Source: an uncultured Clostridium sp. | GTDB taxonomy: Bacteria; Bacillota; Clostridia; Lachnospirales; Lachnospiraceae | Assembly: GCA_905192625.1 (NCBI GenBank) | Contig: CAJJLI010000184.1 | Span: 1 to 5,560, forward strand | Reading direction: 5' to 3' | DNA: 5,560 nt | Shown here: piece after piece, positions 1 through 5,560 of the stretch | Layout: each line of letters starts with the position of its first letter | How positions within the stretch are numbered: position 1 is the stretch's first letter | Position numbers and translations under genes: made by a program | Notes under the pieces: model-generated | Seen by the model: the letters and a program-made list of their open reading frames with translations, nothing else | Told to the model about the DNA's origin: nothing | The model's database searches: none

Positions 1-149
1 AAGGCACGTACAGCAATGATTGGATCTTCCGAAGGTCGTTGTATCTTCTTACCTGTCGAGTATATCTGCTCTAATTTAGACATCGAATTCTTATTTGTAT
101 TGATGTTATAGAGCGCATTGTTCGTCATCATTTTATTGGTGATTCTCAT
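1..149 (-). CDS. flgL: FlgL, hook-filament junction protein (N-terminal fragment)
   Basis: Partial gene: 49 codons are visible from the ATG at 149-147, and the rest lies beyond the left edge. The protein begins MRITNKMMTNNALYNIN and continues with KLEQIYSTGKKIQRPSEDP. This is the N-terminal D0/D1 helix of the flagellin/FlgL superfamily: a start near MRIT, an N-rich helix, then a 'sGkkI..psDdP' turn with E in place of the usual first D. In this family FlgL forms the second ring of the hook-filament junction, on top of FlgK, and is exported by the flagellar type III system. The AAGGAG Shine-Dalgarno sits about 6 bases upstream, and the start is 20 bases after the preceding flgK stop, so it is the next gene of the same operon. 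An ordinary flagellin begins similarly, but position directly after flgK favours FlgL. Confidence 0.9.
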   Translation of the reverse strand, partial: MRITNKMMTNNALYNINTNKNSMSKLEQIYSTGKKIQRPSEDPIIAVRA

Positions 150-169
150 TGTTTTCTCCTTACTTAAAC

Positions 170-2008
170 TTATACACCTGTTTCATTAATCAACTTATTA
201 TAGATTTCATTTAGCGTAGAAATAACCTTAGACGAAAAAGCATACGCACTTTTATAACGTATTAAATTCATCGCTTCTTCTTCCGAATCAACACCACTTA
301 CGGATAATCTTTGATTCTCTACCGCCTTTAAAATATTTTCTTGATTTTCAGCAAAACTGGTTGCTTTTGCCGAATCTATACCCAATTCTCCAATCAAAGC
401 ATTTAAAAATTGAGTTGCTGTTCCTTGTCTAAAAAGAGAAGTATCATCTTTTAACGCTAGATATTTCTTTGCTAAATCTGAACTTTCTACACCGTTTGTA
501 ATATCCGTTGCTGCTACTAATTTATTTGGATCTTTTATGATTTCTTTCGTAACACCAATATTTTCAATGGTCATAAAATAGTACGAACCATAGTTCTCTT
601 CTTCACCATCTACACGATAATTACCGCTTTTCGTTGTAAATAAATAACCTTCCTGTTCGTCACGTTCGGATATTTCAAATACATAATTTCCTCCAGTTAC
701 TGGATCTACCGCATTAAAAAAATCCAAGCCTTTATTCCCATGCAAATCTTGTCCGCTTTTTGAAATATCGTTGAATGCCTTTGCATAAGTACGAACAAAT
801 TGATTCATTTGTGACATATAATATGGAATTCCTTTATAATCAACGTTTTTCCCTATTCTTACGTCCGTGTCGGTAACATTTGTAGTTAACTCATTCTTAA
901 GAGAAAACTCATACACATATTCGCCAGTATCCTCATCCAATGAGACTGCAAAACCATCGTAAGCATATTCTTTGCTACCAATTGTAATGATACCAGCGGA
1001 TGCCATGGTAACTTTCTCAACTTCATTTATATTTGTAGATGTAACTGTAATTGTGGTATCACCAGCATTTGCAGAAACTTTTCCAGTAAAACCTTCGTTA
1101 TTATTACCATCTCGTATGTCTAAAAGAGCTTGTAGATTTCCACTTGCGGCAGTGATTCCTTTATTAAAGTTCTGTCCATTTGCCCACTTAATATCATACA
1201 ATCCATCAACGTCACTTTGATTTACTTTCTCCTCCCTTGGTACACAAACCAAGCTATTTGAAGTATAGTTATCAACGAGTACTTGTTGATTAATTTTTAC
1301 GACGTAACTATTAACACCAACACCATCCCCTACTAGCGTTTCTGAAACAGTAACTTCACCATAGGTAGATAATTCATCCATTAATAAATTTCGCTGATCT
1401 CTAAGATCATTTGCCGTTCCCCCGCCAACCTCAAAGGTGTTAATTTGCTTTGAAAGAACTGCAATCTGTTGAGCCAAAGAGTTCACTCGCCCTACTTGGG
1501 TATATATTTCTGTGTTACAGTTTTCCTGTATACTTTTCAAACTCGTTGATAGTGAGTTTAAGTAATCGCAAAGTCCTTGGGAAAGATTCGCCACTTGTGT
1601 ACGTACTGAAATATCCGCTGGATTTTTTGTTAACTCTTGTATGGAGTCATACATTTTATCATAAGTCGTTGTAAATCCCTCTAATTTTATTTCATTAAAA
1701 TAATTCTCTATTTCGGTCATATAGTAAGCTTTTGTAGTATAGGTACCACTAATCATACTATTTGTTCTAAATTTATTATCATAATATTCATCACGTGCTT
1801 GTACAACACCAGTCACTCCAACTCCAGTACCAGCCATTCCATAGGAACTATTCACGCGCAATGCACGATTCGCTTGCTGATTTACTGTTTGCCTTGTGTA
1901 CCCTGCGGTTTCTGTATTCGCTATATTATGAGCAGTTGTCGTAAGTCCCGCTTGGGACGCATACAATCCAGTTCTACCAATGGATAAACCAAAAAATGTT
2001 GATGGCAT
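170..2008 (-). CDS. flgK: FlgK paralogue 2, flagellar hook-associated protein 1
   Basis: 612 residues, ATG start with GGAAGGAG (2022-2015) six bases upstream. FlgK forms the first junction ring on the hook tip, outside the cell, and is exported with the help of FlgN. Residues 1-40 hold the rod/hook/HAP N-terminal motif (GLTTTAHNIANTETAGYTRQ). Residues 140-215 form a helical segment ending in ANDLRDQRNLLMDEL. Residues 288-300 read ASGNLQALLDIRD. Residues 393-431 contain the FlgK-like GIPYYMSQMNQFV and SGQDLHGNKGLDFF. The C-terminal D0 helix is about residues 560-606 (ENQRLSVSGVDSEEE, then NLIRYKSAYAFSSKVI), where the family's usual YQxAYxASA is altered to YKSAYAFSS. A beta-rich stretch at about 305-390 looks like a lineage insertion. 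The protein has three cysteines (147, 164, 255), unlike its neighbour paralogue, which has none. It lies 28 bases after the other flgK and 20 before flgL. Intact FlgK-family call is firm; a separate role for this copy is unknown. Confidence 0.93.
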   Translation of the reverse strand: MPSTFFGLSIGRTGLYASQAGLTTTAHNIANTETAGYTRQTVNQQANRALRVNSSYGMAGTGVGVTGVVQARDEYYDNKFRTNSMISGTYTTKAYYMTEIENYFNEIKLEGFTTTYDKMYDSIQELTKNPADISVRTQVANLSQGLCDYLNSLSTSLKSIQENCNTEIYTQVGRVNSLAQQIAVLSKQINTFEVGGGTANDLRDQRNLLMDELSTYGEVTVSETLVGDGVGVNSYVVKINQQVLVDNYTSNSLVCVPREEKVNQSDVDGLYDIKWANGQNFNKGITAASGNLQALLDIRDGNNNEGFTGKVSANAGDTTITVTSTNINEVEKVTMASAGIITIGSKEYAYDGFAVSLDEDTGEYVYEFSLKNELTTNVTDTDVRIGKNVDYKGIPYYMSQMNQFVRTYAKAFNDISKSGQDLHGNKGLDFFNAVDPVTGGNYVFEISERDEQEGYLFTTKSGNYRVDGEEENYGSYYFMTIENIGVTKEIIKDPNKLVAATDITNGVESSDLAKKYLALKDDTSLFRQGTATQFLNALIGELGIDSAKATSFAENQENILKAVENQRLSVSGVDSEEEAMNLIRYKSAYAFSSKVISTLNEIYNKLINETGV

Positions 2009-2036
2009 ATTCTGCTCCTTCCTAAAATCTTATGTA

Positions 2037-3902
2037 CTATAAACGAGTAACAATGTGTTCTAGCATTTCACTAACCACGTTAATATAACGTGAAGAGGCG
2101 TTATAGGCATGTTGGTATTTAATAAGATTCGTCAGTTCTTCATCGGAAGACACCCCAATGGCGGATAATCTCTGGTTATCGATACTATTTACCATACTTT
2201 GTTGTGTACTTGCTAATGTGTTCATCTTCTCACCAATTGTAGCTACACTACCAGTGAATGCTGTATAATAATCATTAAAGTTGTATTTCGTAATTGAATT
2301 TGGATCAATCGTTGCAAAAGATTCTTGCCAAGTTGAAATTAACTTCTGCGCTGTTTTTACATCAAATGCACCAGTACCATCGTTTGTATTCATTGGTAGC
2401 AAAGTTGCATCCTCTAGAATTTGTGCATTAATTGATATTTCACCTAAGGTATATAAAGAATAATTATCTTTATTCGACTCTTCGTTGTATATTCTTGCGG
2501 TAATTGTTGTTCCATCCGCCAACGTAATTTCCTGAGCATCCATATAACGTGGCATTGATTTTCTTGTAAATAATTCAATTCCCGCTTCTCCATTGGATGT
2601 AATTGGTGCATTTTCCTCATCTAAAATCTGAATTACTGTATCTTTATCATAAGTATACGTATCACCACTTGATAATGTAACCGTTGTACCTGCAGGTACG
2701 GTAACCTCACGGTTTGGAGATAGTATATTATTAATCGTTGTTACAATTCCATGAATCAACTGATCAAATTTCGCTTGTGTTGACATAACAATGGATGAAT
2801 CAATCTTCAAGTTATAATCTTTTACTTCTTCCTGAAACTGTTTTGTTGCTTGCGCAAATGCATCCTCATCAAGCACACCAGCCTCATCCATATAATCCGA
2901 TTTTTCTGGTGCAATAGGAATATCTGTATAGTTAGCTACCTTCGTCCCTCTTGATAACAATAGCCCTTTTAGGCTACCAACGTCAGTGTCCTTATCAGCA
3001 CTTGGAAGCGTATCAAAATTAAATACCTCCATATTTTTAAACGATGGCCATACTGGAACTAACATATTGGTATATTCATTTTTACTATCTCTGGCCGGAT
3101 CAAATTTTGAACCTAGTTGTTGCTTTCTAAGCTCTAATACTGTCATAGTCTCCATTTTATATACATTATTATCGGTTACAAATGGAGTCTCTTCAACGGT
3201 TACGGTAACACCTCCCGTTGCATCTTCTTTATATGAAATATCAACGATTTGACCTAGTTCATCAAGTAATGTATTTCTTTGATCCCTTAAATCATTCGCA
3301 TTTTCTACTTTATTACTTTCATAATAGCGAATTTTTTCATTCAGATTATATATCTGTTGACCTATCTCATTAATTCTTGCAACTTTTGTTTCTATTTTTG
3401 TATTCAAACTAAGTTGGTAGGAACTAAGTTGTTCGTATATATTTTCCGCACGTTCCATTAGGCTAACGGAAGTTTCAGCAAGCGTTGTCTTAGCTACTAA
3501 ACTATCTGGCTCCTTCGAAATTTCTTGCAAGGTAGTCCAAAATCCTTCCAACGAATTCTGAAATGCCACACCTTCTAACTCTCCAAATAAGTCTTCCACT
3601 TCACTTGCAGCTTCATATTGGGAATCATAGAATCCTTGTCTACCAACTTCTCTACGATAGGACTGGTCAAGAAAGTGATCTCTTACTTGCATTACAATGG
3701 CCGTACTTACGCCACGTCCTGTTTGCATTGCAGAAAAATACGACTGACCGATTGTATTATAAGTATTTGATTTTAATAATGTTTGTTGCCTTACATAACC
3801 TTTTGTTTCAACATTCGCTAGGTTATGCCCTGTTGTATTTAATGCATTTTGACTTACTTGTAGCCCCGATGCACCTACATATAAATTGCTCATCAAGCCC
3901 AT
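2037..3902 (-). CDS. flgK: FlgK paralogue 1, flagellar hook-associated protein 1
   Basis: 621 residues, FlgK family, hook-filament junction component exported by the flagellar apparatus. The N-terminal motif ALNTTGHNLANVETKGYVRQ is at 20-39, the helical segment ends in ANDLRDQRNTLLDEL at 202-215, and GSLKGLLLSRG is at 309-319. A helix around 365-393 precedes a beta-rich insertion at about 395-470. The C-terminal D0 helix (573-619) carries NQRLSAIGVSSDEEL and LIKYQHAYNASSRYI, a canonical YQxAYxAS. No cysteine is present. Start: the ATG at 3902 has AGGTGAG about five bases upstream. A second in-frame ATG at 3893 (giving MSNLYVG, closer to typical FlgK N-termini) would be about 14 bases from that site, so 3902 is preferred, though not proven. 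It lies 22 bases after flgN. The C-terminus is more canonical than that of the downstream copy, but the middle is less so. Confidence 0.94.
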   Translation of the reverse strand: MGLMSNLYVGASGLQVSQNALNTTGHNLANVETKGYVRQQTLLKSNTYNTIGQSYFSAMQTGRGVSTAIVMQVRDHFLDQSYRREVGRQGFYDSQYEAASEVEDLFGELEGVAFQNSLEGFWTTLQEISKEPDSLVAKTTLAETSVSLMERAENIYEQLSSYQLSLNTKIETKVARINEIGQQIYNLNEKIRYYESNKVENANDLRDQRNTLLDELGQIVDISYKEDATGGVTVTVEETPFVTDNNVYKMETMTVLELRKQQLGSKFDPARDSKNEYTNMLVPVWPSFKNMEVFNFDTLPSADKDTDVGSLKGLLLSRGTKVANYTDIPIAPEKSDYMDEAGVLDEDAFAQATKQFQEEVKDYNLKIDSSIVMSTQAKFDQLIHGIVTTINNILSPNREVTVPAGTTVTLSSGDTYTYDKDTVIQILDEENAPITSNGEAGIELFTRKSMPRYMDAQEITLADGTTITARIYNEESNKDNYSLYTLGEISINAQILEDATLLPMNTNDGTGAFDVKTAQKLISTWQESFATIDPNSITKYNFNDYYTAFTGSVATIGEKMNTLASTQQSMVNSIDNQRLSAIGVSSDEELTNLIKYQHAYNASSRYINVVSEMLEHIVTRL

Positions 3903-3924
3903 GGATTCTCACCTCATTTACTGT

Positions 3925-4440
3925 CTACTGTTTCGCATCAAACATCCCTGTACGCGAATCTGGCACCTCGACTCCAGCTGCCTTCTTTGTATAGTTATTG
4001 CTCCCTGGTGACATCCTTGTACTCTGAATCAAATTCATATTGAATTCTATCATCTCTAGGGATTGTTCTATTAAAGATTTATTACGATCATTGATTTCAA
4101 CCAATCGATGTATGGTTGATGTTAAAGAATCATGAAGAAGGGATAATTCTCTCTGCTCTTTTGGCTGTTTGTCAAAGAGCTCAATCATTGTTTTCAAATT
4201 TAAGGTACCTGGTTTTTTATTTAAAACCGTTTCAATATTTGCAATGACCTCTGCGCGTTTACGTTCCATTGGGTTTAACTTTTCAATCATTCGCTGTTCC
4301 GATTCCACAATTTCTTGTAAACCTATGAGGTCATTTTCAATAATTATTCTTGTTTTCTTTTCTGAAATAGGAAGTAATTCTTGATAAATTTCTTCCTCTG
4401 CTTTTAGTGTACTAATTAATTCTTCGATTAGGCTTGCCAA
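3925..4440 (-). CDS. flgN: FlgN family flagellar export chaperone
   Basis: 171 residues from the preferred start, close to the usual FlgN length of about 140-170. FlgN is a cytosolic helical chaperone that binds the C-termini of FlgK and FlgL and delivers them to the export gate. The protein is highly charged and helical throughout: MASLIEELISTLKAEEEIYQ at the N-terminus, a central ERKRAEVIANIETVL, and a long third helix (LHDSLTSTIHRLVEINDRNKSLIEQSLEMIEFNMNLI). The tail is flexible and ends in FDAKQ, a tail type common in Firmicutes FlgN. Position between flgM and flgK is the standard one. No ATG is available in frame: an in-frame TAG lies at 4473-4471 and the candidates are TTG at 4446 or TTG at 4440. 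AGGAG at 4453-4449 is 2 bases from the first and 8 from the second, so 4440 is chosen. Sequence similarity in FlgN is weak, so the call rests on helical character, length and context. Confidence 0.88.
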   Translation of the reverse strand: MASLIEELISTLKAEEEIYQELLPISEKKTRIIIENDLIGLQEIVESEQRMIEKLNPMERKRAEVIANIETVLNKKPGTLNLKTMIELFDKQPKEQRELSLLHDSLTSTIHRLVEINDRNKSLIEQSLEMIEFNMNLIQSTRMSPGSNNYTKKAAGVEVPDSRTGMFDAKQ

Positions 4441-4448
4441 TTTCAATA

Positions 4449-4453
4449 CTCCT
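4449..4453 (-). promoter_or_regulatory. Shine-Dalgarno that fixes the flgN start
   Basis: AGGAG on the minus strand. It is only 2 bases from the TTG at 4446 but 8 bases from the TTG at 4440, which makes the latter the likely initiation codon. A TTG start may keep chaperone expression low relative to its neighbours; that is inference. Confidence 0.7.
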
Positions 4454-4479
4454 ATCTTCTTAAAACATTCCTAGAAGGT

Positions 4480-4758
4480 CTAGATGGATTGGTCAAAGTA
4501 GCTATCAATCAGTTTATCCGCCAATTCCTTAGCGCCTACATTATAAGTTCCAGAAGCAATTCTCTCCTTAATATCGTTTACCTTATCAAGTCTAACATCT
4601 GGAGTTGTCGCAACTGCCTGTTTTGCAATTTGATATTCTTTGCCAATCTGTGAGATTTCAACACAGTCTGGATTGCTTACGTTATTTTTCTTCGTTATCT
4701 TGTTAGTGCTATTTGCTTGATACAATTTACTCACATTGTTCAATGCATCAATTCGCAT
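4480..4758 (-). CDS. flgM: FlgM, anti-sigma-28 factor
   Basis: 92 residues, normal FlgM size. FlgM binds and inhibits the flagellar sigma factor (sigma-28/SigD) in the cytoplasm until the hook-basal body is complete. The N-terminal third is polar and probably disordered (residues 1-30, rich in N, K, S, T). The binding half follows the family pattern: DCVEISQIGKEYQIAKQAV, then TPDVRLDKVNDIKERI, then SGTYNVGAKELADKLIDSYF (compare pdvR..kV..ik..i..G.Y.v....iA.kl). The reading frame also allows a GTG start at 4770, but AGGTGG (4772-4767) is 8 bases from the ATG at 4758 and overlaps that GTG. MRIDALNN is also a natural FlgM beginning, so 4758 is chosen. It is first in the operon, behind a sigma-28-like promoter, and 39 bases from the preferred flgN start. 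Confidence 0.93.
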   Translation of the reverse strand: MRIDALNNVSKLYQANSTNKITKKNNVSNPDCVEISQIGKEYQIAKQAVATTPDVRLDKVNDIKERIASGTYNVGAKELADKLIDSYFDQSI

Positions 4759-4766
4759 AATCTTCA

Positions 4767-4772
4767 CCACCT
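4767..4772 (-). promoter_or_regulatory. Shine-Dalgarno that fixes the flgM start
   Basis: AGGTGG on the minus strand, 8 bases before the ATG at 4758. It overlaps the GTG codons at 4770 and 4767, which therefore cannot be the start served by this site. Confidence 0.75.
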
Positions 4773-4785
4773 AATTCGTTTCTGA

Positions 4786-4812
4786 TGATTTTTCCGTCCT
4801 TGGAAATAATCA
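4786..4812 (-). promoter_or_regulatory. flgM leader hairpin with AAGGAC loop, candidate CsrA site
   Basis: On the minus strand TGATTATTTCC (4812-4802) pairs with GGAAAAATCA (4795-4786). This gives ten pairs with a single bulged A at 4807 and a six-base loop AAGGAC (4801-4796). The stem has no U-tract after it, so it is not a terminator. CsrA/RsmA proteins recognise an (A)RGGA core shown in a hairpin loop, often paired with a second GGA-like site at the Shine-Dalgarno. Here the loop shows AAGGA, and the flgM Shine-Dalgarno AGGTGG lies about 25 bases downstream. The structure is seen directly; the CsrA role is inferred. csrA and fliW often follow flgL in related clostridia, but that region is outside the window. 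Confidence 0.45.
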
Positions 4813-4826
4813 TTATTTTACCATAT

Positions 4827-4852
4827 TTATCGGATTTTTTTGCATTTACTTA
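4827..4852 (-). promoter_or_regulatory. Sigma-28 (SigD)-like promoter for the flgM operon
   Basis: Minus-strand -10-like element TCCGATAA at 4834-4827 matches the sigma-28 consensus GCCGATAA at 7 of 8 positions. A -35-like TAAG at 4852-4849 (consensus TAAA) precedes it with a 14-base spacer, one shorter than the classical 15. Transcription would begin near 4820, leaving a leader of about 60 bases before flgM. Sigma-28 control of flgM is the known logic in Bacillus subtilis and enteric bacteria. A sigma-A-like TAAAAT (4820-4815) lies just downstream but lacks a convincing -35. Confidence 0.55.
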
Positions 4853-5079
4853 ATAGCAATTCAAATATTTTATAGAAAGAGTACAGAAAGTTTTCATTCC
4901 AGTATCGTAGATTGCAATTAACTTCTTCATAGAATAGCAATATATTCATCTCCTTGAGGTATGATTTTGATGCATCGTACACTTTAATATTATTACTATT
5001 ATTAGGTATAACACCGTGGATTTTGATATCACTTTAATAAGTTGCATTACAATTTGCCTTAAAATTTTCTTCCATAATC
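4853..5079. other. AT-rich intergenic region with no supported gene
   Basis: Between the lysA terminator and the flgM promoter I see no conserved gene, tRNA or convincing promoter. It holds a short TAATAATA-type simple run (about 4986-5004) and two copies of the nine-base word ATTGCTATT on the minus strand. There is one short unrecognised reading frame (TTG at 4940 to TAA at 4827, 37 codons) behind AAGGAG at 4955-4950. The frame is too short and unfamiliar to call as a gene. Confidence 0.5.
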
Positions 5080-5146
5080 AAAAAAAGATACTTAGCTTCT
5101 TATTGGGACACTCATTAAATATCCACAAGAAACGTAAGTATCTTTT
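5080..5146 (-). terminator. Intrinsic terminator of lysA (long imperfect hairpin)
   Basis: A perfect 12-base inverted repeat, AAAAGATACTTA at 5083-5094 and TAAGTATCTTTT at 5135-5146, encloses 40 bases that can pair further. TTCTT/AAGAA (5131-5127 with 5101-5097) forms inside it, and a short GGATA/TGTCC pairing inside that. On the minus strand the stem ends in a run of seven Us (5086-5080), and it begins about 30 bases after the lysA stop. The stem is long and AT-rich rather than short and GC-rich. Termination on the plus strand would be weaker (TTTTCATTT). Confidence 0.7.
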
Positions 5147-5158
5147 CATTTATCCACA
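5119..5158 (+). repeat. Pair of DnaA-box-like words
   Basis: TTATCCACA at 5150-5158 is identical to the standard DnaA-box consensus, and ATATCCACA at 5119-5127 differs at one position. They share the nine bases TATCCACAA at a 31-base offset, about three helical turns. A shorter ATCCAC recurs at 5172-5177 over the lysA stop. The first copy lies inside the terminator hairpin loop. No dnaA, dnaN or AT-rich unwinding element accompanies them, so an origin is not supported; a DnaA-binding or titration site or chance are both possible. Confidence 0.3.
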
Positions 5159-5176
5159 AACAGACTACTTAATCCA

Positions 5177-5560
5177 CTATGCTTTCATGATAGAGCAGAA
5201 ATCAAAGGTACTGAAATAGTCTTGTGCTGTTTCGGCACGGCGAATCATCTGCACTGAGCCATCTTCTTTTAGTAATAATTCCGCTGACTTTAATTTACCA
5301 TTGTAATTATAGCCCATTGCAAATCCGTGAGCACCAGTATCGTGAATTACTAAGTAATCCCCTTTATCAATTTTTGGTAAATAACGATCAACGGCAAATT
5401 TATCATTATTTTCACACAAAGAACCAACAACATCATACATGTGATCCTCAGCTTGTCCTTCTTTTCCTAACACAGTGATATGATGATAAGCACCATACAT
5501 TTCTGTTCTCATAAGATTAACTGCACAAGGATCTACACCAACATATTCCTTATACGTATG
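5177..5560 (-). CDS. lysA: Diaminopimelate decarboxylase LysA (C-terminal fragment)
   Basis: The reading frame runs in from the right edge; 127 residues plus a TAG stop are visible, from HTYKEYVGVDPCAVNLMR onward. The usual enzyme is about 420 residues, so roughly the last 30% is present, comprising the C-terminal beta domain. LysA is a cytosolic PLP enzyme that decarboxylates meso-diaminopimelate to L-lysine, the last step of lysine synthesis. Visible family features are VGVDxCxxNLMR followed by MYGAYHHI, the SLCENND segment holding the active-site cysteine contributed across the dimer, GDYLVIHDTGAHGFAMGYNYNGK, and a short tail ending FDFCSIMKA. The usual GAY tyrosine reads GAH here; I believe the clostridial/Bacteroides LysA type shares this, but I could not check. 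The ATG at 5512 is internal, not a start. It ends about 420 bases before flgM with a terminator between, so it is a separate transcription unit. Confidence 0.93.
   Translation of the reverse strand, partial: HTYKEYVGVDPCAVNLMRTEMYGAYHHITVLGKEGQAEDHMYDVVGSLCENNDKFAVDRYLPKIDKGDYLVIHDTGAHGFAMGYNYNGKLKSAELLLKEDGSVQMIRRAETAQDYFSTFDFCSIMKA

Noticed and set aside
170..2008. Possibility that the second flgK is a decaying duplicate
   Set aside because: The frame is complete, has a good Shine-Dalgarno, and keeps both terminal motifs and the central FlgK motifs.
3563..3994. Plus-strand open frame of 143 codons, and the other plus-strand frames at 972-1220, 1450-1674, 1799-1987, 2281-2463, 2986-3252, 4169-4384 and 5224-5478
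   Set aside because: All lie opposite well-supported minus-strand flagellar or lysA genes, have low-complexity or unfamiliar protein sequences, and lack family motifs.
4471..4483. Small palindrome CTAGA-AGG-TCTAG over the flgM stop
   Set aside because: Only five pairs with a three-base loop and no proper U-tract; too weak to call a terminator or attenuator between flgM and flgN.
4815..4820. Sigma-A-like -10 (TAAAAT on the minus strand) before flgM
   Set aside because: No acceptable TTGACA-like element at 16-18 bases upstream; the overlapping sigma-28-like element fits better.
4851..4932. Minus-strand 26-codon frame beginning MKKLIAIYDTG
   Set aside because: The nearest Shine-Dalgarno is about 19 bases from its ATG, and nothing recognisable is encoded.
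4986..5004. TAATAATA-type simple repeat
   Set aside because: Short and imperfect; expected in AT-rich intergenic DNA.
5016..5219. Plus-strand frame of 67 codons across the lysA terminator
   Set aside because: It runs through the hairpin and into the lysA 3' end, has no clear Shine-Dalgarno, and encodes no recognisable motif.

Overview
The window is a compact, low-GC stretch of a Firmicutes chromosome. The gene content and protein style (FlgM-FlgN-FlgK-FlgK-FlgL order, a LysA of the clostridial type) suggest a motile member of the Lachnospiraceae / Clostridium cluster XIVa, perhaps close to Lachnoclostridium phytofermentans. That placement comes from memory of the families, not from a search. 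Every gene I can support lies on the minus strand, so the region is transcribed from high to low coordinates.

Layout in the direction of transcription. The 3' part of lysA (diaminopimelate decarboxylase, 5560-5177) enters from the right edge. A long imperfect hairpin with a U-tract (5146-5080), the probable lysA terminator, follows it. A noncoding stretch of roughly 400 bases separates lysA from the flagellar genes. It carries two DnaA-box-like words, a sigma-28-like promoter (4852-4827) and a leader hairpin with a GGA loop (4812-4786). Then comes a tight late-flagellar operon: flgM (anti-sigma-28), flgN (export chaperone), two different flgK genes in tandem (hook-filament junction protein) and the first 49 codons of flgL (4758 down to 1, continuing off the left edge). 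Gaps between flagellar genes are about 20-40 bases and each holds a Shine-Dalgarno sequence, so they are very likely co-transcribed.

How the genes work together. FlgM holds sigma-28 inactive until the hook is finished. FlgN chaperones the junction proteins to the export gate. FlgK and FlgL form the junction on which the filament is built. A sigma-28 promoter ahead of flgM would make the operon self-limiting. The leader hairpin, with AAGGAC in its loop, looks like a CsrA-type binding site and could add a translational layer. This is inference.

No wholly new system is visible. The points most worth a second look are the candidate CsrA hairpin, the divergent tandem FlgK pair (one copy cysteine-free, the other with three cysteines), and the start-codon corrections for flgN (TTG) and flgM (ATG at 4758).
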